NCBI GenBank assembly: GCA_039187315.1 | Contig: JBCCZQ010000004.1 | Coordinates: 29,182 to 93,181, forward strand | Direction of reading: 5' to 3' | Origin: JANQQZ01 sp039187315 | GTDB lineage: Bacteria; Planctomycetota; Phycisphaerae; Phycisphaerales; UBA1924 | DNA: 64,000 bases | In this document: positions 1 to 7,987 of the stretch, one piece after another | How positions within the stretch are numbered: position 1 is the first letter of the stretch | Layout of the letters: each line of letters begins with the position of its first letter | The notes under the pieces: generated by a model | Told to the model about the DNA's origin: nothing | What the model saw: the letters and a program-made list of their open reading frames with translations, nothing else | Database searches by the model: none | Position numbers and translations under genes: made by a program

Positions 1-973
1 GGCGGATCCATTCGCTGATCTTGGTCTGCTGGGACCGGTTGAAGTCCGCGCCGAAGCTGGTCAGGTGCTCGGCGAACGATCCGGCTGCCAGCGGCGTGAC
101 GTCGGATTCGAACGACAGGACATCATCCCCGGTCATCACGCCGAGCGCTTCGCCCGTCGCGTTGGTCGGAAGCGTCTGCCCGGCGACGACCTCTGCCGAG
201 AAGCCGGCGTTGCCGATCCGCGTCGCGGCGGTATCGAACAGCCCCTGGCGGGGGCCGGACCGTGCCGAGTCCGTCGTGCGCATGAAGTAGAACGCATCGG
301 ATGCCGTGCCGGGGCCGGCAGCGAGCGAGCGGTCGATCATGGTGATCGTGTTGCTCGCGCTCACACCGCGCACGCCCGTGTACGCGAGTGAGGCGCCGAT
401 AAACAGGTTGCCCGCCAGGGCGCCGCCCCCGGGCTGGCCGACCTCGTAGGTCTCTTCGGCGTCGAAGGCGACCGAGCTGTCCGCGGCCGTGTAGTAGCCG
501 TTGCGCAGGAGCGAGCTGAGAGTCGTCGTGCGCAGGCTGTCGGCGAACTTGGCGAACGTGTACGCGCCCGGCAGGCTGATCGTCGACTGCGCCACCGGGC
601 ACGGATCGTTCAACAGACCGGGTGCGGGCACCTCGTAGCCCGTCCCGGGCCCGAGCAGGATGTAGTCCACGCTCGGTGTCAGGCGTCGGTTGACCAACTC
701 GCCGAACATCCCCGCCTGTTTCACGTCGATCAGTTCATCGAGATCCGCAGCCCCGGGATCGATCCAGAGCACGTTTGCCGGCGGCAGGTTGCGCGCGTGC
801 GCGTAAACGTTGGTCAGCCGGAGCCCGATCGGGTCGGTCGGGTTGGTTAGCATCAGGACCTCGTGGCCCTGCGAGGATGCAGCGCCTGCTGGGAACAGCC
901 CAGCCAGAAACGCCGGCAGCCAGGCCCTCAAGCAAACCCGGCGGCTGCGAATCGTTGTTCCACGTCCCATCAT
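1..973 (-). CDS. TIGR03790-like secreted protein, C-terminus cut by window edge
   Basis: About 324 codons are open from an ATG at 973 to the window edge; a second in-frame ATG lies at 970. The N-terminus has an arginine-rich start followed by a hydrophobic stretch (LRAWLPAFLAGLFPAGAASS), read as a signal peptide. The mature part begins HEVLMLTNPTDPIGLRL and continues with NLPPANVLWID, then a conserved-looking region ending in QQTKISEWIR at the edge. This order (a nucleotide-fold-like start, then NxPxxNV) matches my recollection of the TIGR03790 family, which is found in planctomycetes, Verrucomicrobia and Acidobacteria and has no known biochemical function. The assignment is from motif memory only. 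The stop codon lies outside the window. Confidence 0.62.
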   Translation of the reverse strand, partial: MMGRGTTIRSRRVCLRAWLPAFLAGLFPAGAASSQGHEVLMLTNPTDPIGLRLTNVYAHARNLPPANVLWIDPGAADLDELIDVKQAGMFGELVNRRLTPSVDYILLGPGTGYEVPAPGLLNDPCPVAQSTISLPGAYTFAKFADSLRTTTLSSLLRNGYYTAADSSVAFDAEETYEVGQPGGGALAGNLFIGASLAYTGVRGVSASNTITMIDRSLAAGPGTASDAFYFMRTTDSARSGPRQGLFDTAATRIGNAGFSAEVVAGQTLPTNATGEALGVMTGDDVLSFESDVTPLAAGSFAEHLTSFGADFNRSQQTKISEWIR

Positions 974-1296
974 GCGGCTCCCAAGCACGCGCAACCCAAC
1001 CCCAGCGGATCGCACGATCTGCCTTCACACTCTGCCACACCACGCTCCGAACGCAAGCGCCGATCTGCTGGATTCTGAGCAAGGTCGGCGGCACGAAACG
1101 GCATGGATCCGACGCAAGAGGATGTGTTTGTATCGTGATCGGAAACTCCCAATGTTGACAACGCCACGAAACCACGTCACGCTCGGTCCGTAGGGCCCAG
1201 AGCCCGGAAGCGTGGCATCGACCGCGCGGTCTTTCCGGACAGAGCCACCCGTATTTCGCCACCGCGATTCACATCACGAAGAAGAGAGGCCATCCC
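974..1296. promoter_or_regulatory. Divergent intergenic region between two secreted-protein genes
   Basis: This 323-base gap separates the TIGR03790-like gene (minus) from the carboxypeptidase gene (plus). A consensus -35 box, TTGACA, lies at 1155-1160 on the plus strand. The hexamer 17 bases downstream (CACGCT, 1178-1183) is a poor -10, so a promoter here is only a candidate. GAGAGG just before 1297 is a plausible ribosome binding site for the carboxypeptidase. No convincing coding sequence or RNA structure is seen. Confidence 0.35.
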
Positions 1297-3645
1297 GTGC
1301 CAACCCGTTCATGCCGCTCTCGTGTGCGTCGGTCCGTCCTGCTCTGCTTGACGTCGCTGGTCGCTGTCCCCGCGGTCGGCCAGCTTCAGGCGGCAGGCGA
1401 TGTCAACGTGGTGGCCGATCCCGTCGCCGCGGCGGACATCGGCGTCACGCAGCCCGGCGATGCCGTGGTGCGCGTCGTCCCCGGGTCGGCCGAACGGCTC
1501 GGCCGGGTGCTCGAACTGACCCGCCGCATCTGGTCGGAGCGTGTCGGCCGAGGACCGATCGAGGTGCAGGTCTCTTCCGCGGCGCTCGCGACGCTGCGGG
1601 CCGAAGGCTTCGAGCCAGAGGTGCTGATCCCCGATGTACAGGCCGTCATCGACGCCGAGCGGGCTTCGATCGAGGCCCGCCGCTTCGCGGGCCGCGCCGA
1701 TGCCGTCGACCTGCGGACCTACTACCCGTTCGAGGACATGATCGCCTTCGTCAACCAGCTCGCCGCGGAGCGTCCCGATCTGGTCAGCGTGCAGTCGATC
1801 GGCCAGAGCGTCGAGGGTCGTGAGATCTGGACCATGACGGTCACCGCGCCCGGGGACGCGTCCGGCAGAGCCGATGTTGTCTTCAACAGCCTGATCCATG
1901 CCCGTGAGTGGATCACCGGGCCCGCCACGCTCGAGCTGGCGCGCCAGCTGGTCCGCGGCTACGGATCCGACCCGCGCATCACCAGCATCCTCGATCAGAC
2001 CGTCGTCCACATCACGCCCGTCCTCAACCCCGACGGCTACGTCTACGCGTGGACCACCGACCGCTTCTGGCGCAAGAACAGGCGCAACAACAACAACGGC
2101 AGCTTCGGTGTCGATCTCAACCGGAATTTTGACATCGACTTCGGCGGCAACGGTGCCAGCGGCGTGACGACCAGTGACATCTACCACGGGCCCGGCCCGT
2201 TCAGCGAGCCCGAGTCCCAAGCCATCCGCGACTTCATGCTCGGCCTGCCAGACCTGCGTGCGCACGTCGATACCCACAGCTTCTCGCAGCTGATCCTCTA
2301 CTCGCCGGGCACCTTCGCCCAGACCGTCCCCGATTTCGCGCGCCTCGCTGAGGTCGGAGCCGGCATCACCCAATCGATCCAGGACGTATTCGGTGCGTTC
2401 TACACCCCACAGCCCGGACTCGATCTCTACGAGGCAGCCGGAACCTTCGGTGACTGGTCCTACGACGAGTTCCGCGAGCTGAGCTACACGTTCGAGCTCC
2501 GCCCGGTCTCAAGCAACCCTGGCTTCGCGCCGCCCGACTTCTTCATCCGACCGACAGCGGAGGAGATCTCCGCCGCGTACCTCTACTTGACCGAGCGCGC
2601 GGTCGCGCCGCTGCGCTTCGTGATGACGCCTCCCGCCGTCATCCGCGCCGACGAGCCGACAACGGTCACGTTCTCGGTGCTCGACGGCACTGCGGCTCCG
2701 TCGTCGACCGTCCGCGCGTTCGCGCGCCCGGATGAAAACGCGGCGTACTCGGAATTGACTGTCCAGCCGCTCGGCCAGGGGCGCTACGCCGTCACGCTCG
2801 AGAGCGGAGCGTGCGGCGGCGTGGCCGGCCTCTACTTCGAGGCGCTGACCACCGCCGGCGACACCGCGACCTTCCCAGCAGCCGGCGCCGCCGGACCCAT
2901 CGCGGTGCCCGTCACGGCCGATGCCCGAGTCTTCATCGACTCGTTCAACACCGACCAGGGCTGGACCGTCACCAACGACCCCGGCCTGACCGATGGCGCC
3001 TGGGAGCGCGCCATCCCCAACGACACCGGCACGCGCGGCGAGCCATTTGCCGACGCCGAGCGCACCGGCTGGGCCTTCGTCACCGACAACGCCGTGGGCA
3101 ACGCCGATGTGGACGGCGGCACCACCACCCTCACCTCGCCAGCGCTCGACGCGACCGGCGGCACCGGGGCGCTGCTCCGCTACAGCCTCTGGCTCGACAA
3201 CACCCGCGGCTCCGCGCCGCAGGAGGACGCCCTCCGCGTCGAGCTCTCCGCGGACAACGGCCAGAGCTGGACGCCCGTCGATCAGATCGGCCCCGCCGGT
3301 CCCGACGCCGCCGGCGGCTGGGTCCAGCGCGAGGTCAACGTCGGCCTGACCGTCGGCCAGACCGACAGCCTCCGCGTCCGATTCATCGCCGAGGACCTGA
3401 TCAACGGTTCGGTCGTTGAGGCCGGCGTCGACGCCGTCAGCCTGACCATCACGGACGGCTGCCCGAGCCTCGACCCCTGCGATGTCGCGGATGTGAACAA
3501 CGACGGCAGCGTCAACGACAGCGACTTCTTCGCCTGGGTGACCGCATTCACCACGGGCGGGCCAGGCTGCGATCAGAACGGGGATGGTGACTGCTCCGAC
3601 AGCGATTTCTTCGCCTGGGTCACGGTCTTCACCAGCGGCTGCTGA
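1297..3645 (+). CDS. Secreted M14 zinc carboxypeptidase with C-terminal dockerin-like repeat
   Basis: 782 aa from a GTG preceded by GAGAGG. A signal peptide is clear at residues 1-30. Residues about 140-430 form an M14 metallocarboxypeptidase domain with every key residue: zinc ligands H201 and E204 (IHAREW), N275-R276 (DLNRNFD) for substrate binding, third zinc ligand H327 (DTHSFSQLILYSPG) and general base E400 (YTFELRP). It should remove C-terminal residues from peptides outside the cytoplasm. A beta-rich region follows (about 440-730). The tail carries two Asp-rich EF-hand-like loops (DVNNDGSVNDSDF and DQNGDGDCSDSDF) and ends FFAWVTVFTSGC. The same tail type occurs on the subtilase at 33.3-35.3 kb. 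It resembles the 'GC-type dockerin' tail of Phycisphaerae and may be a sorting or anchoring signal (inference). Confidence 0.9.
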   Translation: MPTRSCRSRVRRSVLLCLTSLVAVPAVGQLQAAGDVNVVADPVAAADIGVTQPGDAVVRVVPGSAERLGRVLELTRRIWSERVGRGPIEVQVSSAALATLRAEGFEPEVLIPDVQAVIDAERASIEARRFAGRADAVDLRTYYPFEDMIAFVNQLAAERPDLVSVQSIGQSVEGREIWTMTVTAPGDASGRADVVFNSLIHAREWITGPATLELARQLVRGYGSDPRITSILDQTVVHITPVLNPDGYVYAWTTDRFWRKNRRNNNNGSFGVDLNRNFDIDFGGNGASGVTTSDIYHGPGPFSEPESQAIRDFMLGLPDLRAHVDTHSFSQLILYSPGTFAQTVPDFARLAEVGAGITQSIQDVFGAFYTPQPGLDLYEAAGTFGDWSYDEFRELSYTFELRPVSSNPGFAPPDFFIRPTAEEISAAYLYLTERAVAPLRFVMTPPAVIRADEPTTVTFSVLDGTAAPSSTVRAFARPDENAAYSELTVQPLGQGRYAVTLESGACGGVAGLYFEALTTAGDTATFPAAGAAGPIAVPVTADARVFIDSFNTDQGWTVTNDPGLTDGAWERAIPNDTGTRGEPFADAERTGWAFVTDNAVGNADVDGGTTTLTSPALDATGGTGALLRYSLWLDNTRGSAPQEDALRVELSADNGQSWTPVDQIGPAGPDAAGGWVQREVNVGLTVGQTDSLRVRFIAEDLINGSVVEAGVDAVSLTITDGCPSLDPCDVADVNNDGSVNDSDFFAWVTAFTTGGPGCDQNGDGDCSDSDFFAWVTVFTSGC

Positions 3646-4045
3646 GCAGCACCGGACCGAGAGAGCGGGCTACGACCCCTAGTGGGCCCGCTGGGCGTTG
3701 GTCCGAGAACTTGTATCTCTCCAGAGCCCCGTGCGGGCTGTTCTGGCCGGTGGTGCCTGCCCGTCCGTCGCGTGGAGGCCCCGCAATGTGTGAATACACC
3801 GCCGATGCTCCGCTGGCATCTTGACGCGGCTGCGGCAGCCTGTACCCTCACAACTGAGGGATAGGGAGGGACAAGGACCGGTCAGTCTCGCCGATTCGTC
3901 GGCACAGGCAACCGGAAGGGGTGGGCGGAGCCCGCGTGCGATTGCCATCGTGCCCACGCAATACCGCTCGACAAGCCGCCCCACCCCCTACCCCTTTTTT
4001 GTCGAATGCGTGGGAAGTCGGCGGCAGGCGGCCAGGGCCCGACGG
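3646..4045. terminator. Convergent intergenic region with possible terminators
   Basis: This 400-base gap lies between the carboxypeptidase (plus) and the lipoprotein gene (minus), which converge on it. A perfect 7-bp stem, AGCGGGC (3664-3670) with GCCCGCT (3686-3692), sits just after the carboxypeptidase stop but has no T-run. Further on, GGGGTGGGCGG (about 3918-3928) can partly pair with CCGCCCCACCCC (about 3977-3988), followed by a run of six T at about 3995-4000. The loop is long, so this second element is uncertain. No gene is supported here. Confidence 0.35.
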
Positions 4046-5254
4046 CTATTCCTCTTCGATCTGGAGCACCACGGCCTGCTCGTGCACGATGCCGAGATCG
4101 CTATCGGTGATCTCGACGAGCATCGGCACCGCGCCCGAGCCCAGCGGGGCCTTGACGACGAACCAGAAGTGCGCCCGTGTCGTCGCACCCGGCGGCAGGT
4201 CGCCGACTACCGCGCGGCCGACACGCACGCTCGCGGTCCCGGCCTCGGGCGACCGCAGGTGCGCGACCGAGCCCCGAAGCGTGCTATCGCCGAAGTTCCT
4301 GACTTCCAGCACCATGTGCAGATCGTCGCCCGGGCGCAGCTTGCCCTCGTGGCCCTCGCGGATCGACCGCCCGTGCCGATCCGGCGTGACATCGATCGCC
4401 ACGTCCAGCGCCGGCGGCGGGAGCGGGCTGACGCCGATCGAGATCGTCTCGGGCGTGGTGACCTCCGCGTCATGCAGCTCCGTTGCCCAGGCCCGCAGGG
4501 CTACCGAATCGGCACGCAGCGATCGTGGGAGCCGCCGGCGCTGCGAGAGCTCCAGCGTCTCGCCCGGCTCAAGCCAGCCGAAGTCGACTTCCACGGGTTC
4601 GACCGCAGCGCCCTGTTCGTCCGCGGGCTCGATCACGCCACGCAGCCGGTAGATCGACCGCTCCCCGGTGTTGCGTGCCCGTGCATGGATGATGAACGTC
4701 TCGCCCGCGGCGACCGTCGGCGGATCGATGCGGAACTCCATCGCCGCAGCGCCGCCCGGACCACCCGGCCCGGTCCGCTGGCGTCCACGCCGCAGCGAGA
4801 TATCCGCCATCCGGTCGATCGTCGCCTGGTCCAGCTGCGCCGTCGCCAGCTCGACCAACTCGCCAAGGATCATCGCGTCGAGCGTCACCGGCCCCGGCTT
4901 GAGCGCCCGGAACCCCGCCGGCGTCCGCGCGAGCTCGAAGCAGGTCCGTCCTCGCTCGCTCGGCACGCGGAAGATCGGTCGCGAGAGCGACGGGCCTGAC
5001 AGCCGCAGCTCGAACGCGCTGCCCGGCATCAGCGAGTTGCTGCCCGAGACGGAACCGGTGACCGGGCCCGACAGAGTCACGCACAGCCCGCCGGAGTCGG
5101 CCGACCAGATCGCGCTGACGACGCTCGGCACCGTCGGCGCCGGCGGAGGCGACGGCCTCGTCGCACAGGACGCCAGACTGGTTGCTCCGACCGCGAGCGC
5201 GGCACACGCAGCCACACGCCGCAACGACCGCCTCGCAAACCCGGCCGGGATCAT
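4046..5254 (-). CDS. Putative lipoprotein with CARDB-like beta domain
   Basis: 402 aa. The ATG at 5254 overlaps the TGA of the upstream kinase-like gene (ATGA), so the two are probably translationally coupled. The N-terminus has a twin-arginine-like basic stretch, a hydrophobic helix and a lipobox-like SLASC at about residues 25-29, so a lipid-anchored envelope protein is likely. The C-terminal third (GKLRPGDDLHMVLEVRNFG and the following RAHFWFVVKAP) resembles CARDB or other beta-sandwich adhesion modules. The middle repeats the same style (AAGETFIIHARARNTG). No catalytic motif is seen and the function is unknown. Coupling to the pseudokinase-FGE protein suggests a shared envelope role (inference). 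Confidence 0.68.
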   Translation of the reverse strand: MIPAGFARRSLRRVAACAALAVGATSLASCATRPSPPPAPTVPSVVSAIWSADSGGLCVTLSGPVTGSVSGSNSLMPGSAFELRLSGPSLSRPIFRVPSERGRTCFELARTPAGFRALKPGPVTLDAMILGELVELATAQLDQATIDRMADISLRRGRQRTGPGGPGGAAAMEFRIDPPTVAAGETFIIHARARNTGERSIYRLRGVIEPADEQGAAVEPVEVDFGWLEPGETLELSQRRRLPRSLRADSVALRAWATELHDAEVTTPETISIGVSPLPPPALDVAIDVTPDRHGRSIREGHEGKLRPGDDLHMVLEVRNFGDSTLRGSVAHLRSPEAGTASVRVGRAVVGDLPPGATTRAHFWFVVKAPLGSGAVPMLVEITDSDLGIVHEQAVVLQIEEE

Positions 5255-7884
5255 GGCGACTCGTCCGGCGTCCAGAGCAGACGAACACCCGTCCGCGCGT
5301 CGCCTCGGTCCCGCGGCACAAGCTCGTGCCGCGCCGCGGCCCGGACCGCCGAAGCGGGCGACAGGTACGACCCGCCGCGCGTCATCGTCACCTGCTCGCC
5401 GTGACCGAGGTCGGGGGCGATCACCAGCTCCGCCGCGTTGCCGAGGCTGTCGTACAGCCCCCATGCGTTGGGCGCGAGCGTGCCGACAGGCTTGAGCTCG
5501 GCCCCGGAGCTGGCCAGATACCACGCGGCGTCACCGGCCGGCATCCCGCTGCGCAGCTCGGTCGAATCCGCCCTGCACGCGTACTCCCACTGCGACTCGG
5601 TTGGCACGCTGAATGTGCCGGGCCCAAGATCGGTCAGCCGGGCAGCGAGCGCCAGCGCATCGTCGAGGGTCAGCCCCGTCGCCGGCAGGTCGGAGCCGAT
5701 CGCCGGCGGGACATCGCCGGTTGCCCGCGCCAAGTCCGCTCGCGTCAGCTCCGTTGCCATGATCCAAAACGGTCTCTCGATCCGCACGCGCCGCAGGTCC
5801 TCGGTCGACCGCCGTCCTGGCTCGTCCGCCTGGCTGCCCATCATGAACACGCCGGGCTCGATGTACCGCACCGCGACCGTCCAGCTCGGGCCCAGCTCCA
5901 CAACGCCCGCCCTGGCCAGCTTGGCCGAACGCTCGAGTTCATCGATCAGCGGCTCTGGCGCGGCCGATCGGATCGACTCGATCTCCCGGCCAGCTGCCCG
6001 CAGCTCGCGGCGGCCGATCATCGACTCGATCGAAGCGATCCGGGCCCGCGCAGCGCCCGCGGCCTCGACGTACCCGCCCCGCGCTGCCCGCAGCAGCTCG
6101 GCCGCTTCGCCGAACGAGCCCGTGTCGGCCAGACGGCGACCGCGCTGGTGCCGTGTCTGGGCGAGCTCGAAGACCTCGCTCGCCAGCCCGGGCGCACCGG
6201 CCGCTACGGCGTGGCCGCGAGCCGAATCCGCGTCACGGCTCGCCCGGCCGACCGCTTCGCCGAACGATTCAGCCGAGCGGTCGCGGTCCGCGTCTGCCGA
6301 TCCATCCGCGTCGGCCGACGCGGCATCACCCGCCAGATCGGTCCCGGCTTCGATGCCCGCGGCGGCTGCTCCGCCGCGCGCATCCTTCCCGACCGCGTCG
6401 TCGTCGTCGACAGCCACCGCTTCGTCTGTCTCGGTGCTTCGCACGAGCGGGTTGAAGTCAGCCGGGCGCGATTCGATCGGTGCCGTCGGCGTGGCCTGCG
6501 CGGTTGTCTCGTCGAGCCCGGGGACCTCGGTCTTGGCTGTCAGCGTCCAGGCGACATAGCCCGCAGCGCCGAGCATCCCGAGCGACCCGATGGATGCCGC
6601 CGTGGCGACCGTCCGGCGGCGCAGCCTGGCCCGCTTGCCAAGCCGCACGTGCTCCTGCGCGGCGGGGTCGTCCGGCCGCAGCTCAAGCACCCGCTGCCAG
6701 GACCCGAGGGCGTCCGCGTATCGGCCGGCGCTGGCCATCTGCTCGCCCAGCCCACGCAGCCGCGTCAGCTCCGCCAGCCGCTGACGCTTCTGGCCTGCCA
6801 GTCGGATGACATGGTGGTCGGCCGGGAAGCGTTGGATGAGCTTGCCGAGAGCATCGAGCGCGCCCGCGTAGTCGAAGGACGATTCGCGGTCCGCCACCTC
6901 CCGGGTCAGCTCGTTCTTCTCGGCTTCGAGCGCGTCGGCCCGACGGAGCAGGACCATCGCCTCGGCGCTCTCGGCGTTGACCTGCCTTGCCTCCTCGCCG
7001 GCGGCACGCATCGCCGCGAACGAGCCCGAAAGCTCGGCCTCGCGCCCCTTGCGGACGAGATCGGCCTCGCTCAACGGACCCTCCTCCAGCTCGCTGGCAC
7101 GCAGCTCGCGCAGGAACAGCTCCATCGTCGATTGCCGCGATGCCACCGAGCGGCCCATCGCGTGCCGGATCACCGGCCGGACGGACTTGGGCAGCTCCAG
7201 CACATTGACGGTCCCGCGCGAGACGCCGGTCAGCAGCTGGCAGAGCGTGCGAGCGACGCCGCGGACGTCCTGCCGTCGCGCGCGCGGCTCGTCGTCGGCA
7301 TCGAGCCCCGCGATCGAGAAATCAACCACCTTGAGCGACCCGTTGTCCTGGATCAGCACGTTCGAGCCGCGGAGCGAGCCGTGGTACAGGCTCGATTCAT
7401 GCGCAGCGATCAGCGCCTCGCCGATCTGACCGATCAGCTCGACGGCCTTGGCCAGCTCCATCGCGCCGTTGGTCGCGACGTAGCGCGACAGATCGGGTCC
7501 GTCGATGTACTCGCTGACGATGTACGGGCCGCTCGCGTCCTCACCCACCTCAAAGACGCGCGCGATCGACGGGTGGCGCACCGACGCTTGGAGCTCGGCG
7601 GCCTTGAGCGCCAGGCCGACCGCCTCCCGCAGCGGCTCGTCGGTGCGCAGCCGCTTGACGACGACCTGGGCGTCGTTCAGGCGGTCGCGTGCGAGGAGCA
7701 CGACGCCCCGGCGCCCGGAGCCGATCCGCTCGATCGCTTCGTACCGCCGACCGATGACGCTGCCGATGACGTCCGAAGCCTCGCCGGGCTTGGGCTCGAT
7801 CGCCGTCCCGTCGGGCACGTCGCCGCCGACGAGCCGCACGGGCGTCGGCGGCCGGTCGCTGCGTTGGCTGCGGTCCTGATCCAC
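5251..7884 (-). CDS. Membrane Ser/Thr kinase-like protein (probable pseudokinase) fused to FGE/sulfatase-modifying-factor domain
   Basis: 877 aa. Residues about 47-310 are a Hanks-type kinase fold: glycine loop IGSGRRG, K77 (VVVKRL), helix-C E97, then HGS at 168-170 where active kinases have HRD, N175, and DFS at 188-190 in place of DFG. The catalytic Asp of HRD is therefore missing, so the domain is probably inactive or atypical. A coiled, TPR-like region follows, then one transmembrane helix near 430-450, an Asp/Ala-rich linker, and a C-terminal FGE/SUMF1-like domain at about 670-875 (FMMGSQ, ESQWEYACRA, GLYDSLGNAAEL, TRGGSYL). Kinase-FGE fusions are known in planctomycetes. The domain order places the kinase fold in the cytoplasm and the FGE-like domain outside. 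It is followed by a coupled lipoprotein gene. Confidence 0.85.
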   Translation of the reverse strand: MDQDRSQRSDRPPTPVRLVGGDVPDGTAIEPKPGEASDVIGSVIGRRYEAIERIGSGRRGVVLLARDRLNDAQVVVKRLRTDEPLREAVGLALKAAELQASVRHPSIARVFEVGEDASGPYIVSEYIDGPDLSRYVATNGAMELAKAVELIGQIGEALIAAHESSLYHGSLRGSNVLIQDNGSLKVVDFSIAGLDADDEPRARRQDVRGVARTLCQLLTGVSRGTVNVLELPKSVRPVIRHAMGRSVASRQSTMELFLRELRASELEEGPLSEADLVRKGREAELSGSFAAMRAAGEEARQVNAESAEAMVLLRRADALEAEKNELTREVADRESSFDYAGALDALGKLIQRFPADHHVIRLAGQKRQRLAELTRLRGLGEQMASAGRYADALGSWQRVLELRPDDPAAQEHVRLGKRARLRRRTVATAASIGSLGMLGAAGYVAWTLTAKTEVPGLDETTAQATPTAPIESRPADFNPLVRSTETDEAVAVDDDDAVGKDARGGAAAAGIEAGTDLAGDAASADADGSADADRDRSAESFGEAVGRASRDADSARGHAVAAGAPGLASEVFELAQTRHQRGRRLADTGSFGEAAELLRAARGGYVEAAGAARARIASIESMIGRRELRAAGREIESIRSAAPEPLIDELERSAKLARAGVVELGPSWTVAVRYIEPGVFMMGSQADEPGRRSTEDLRRVRIERPFWIMATELTRADLARATGDVPPAIGSDLPATGLTLDDALALAARLTDLGPGTFSVPTESQWEYACRADSTELRSGMPAGDAAWYLASSGAELKPVGTLAPNAWGLYDSLGNAAELVIAPDLGHGEQVTMTRGGSYLSPASAVRAAARHELVPRDRGDARTGVRLLWTPDESP

Positions 7885-7897
7885 GAACCAAAAGGAT

Positions 7898-7932
7898 ACG
7901 CCGCCCGCGGGGTTGGCCCCCGCGGGCGGCGT
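7898..7932 (-). terminator. Strong hairpin terminator after the chemoreceptor gene
   Basis: ACGCCGCCCGCGGGG (7898-7912) pairs perfectly over 15 bp with CCCCGCGGGCGGCGT (7918-7932) around a 5-base loop. On the minus strand it lies 56 bases after the chemoreceptor stop and is followed by ATCCTTTT, a short T-tract. It ends 14 bases before the start codon of the kinase-like gene, so it may also insulate that gene. Confidence 0.75.
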
Positions 7933-7987
7933 GGAGTGATCCGCGGCCAGAATCGGCCCCGGTTTCGGGCCGGCTTGAGGCCCTCGG

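Noticed and set aside
3821..4999. Plus-strand frame of 392 codons
   Set aside because: It lies opposite the lipoprotein gene and reads as charged, Arg-rich sequence without structure.
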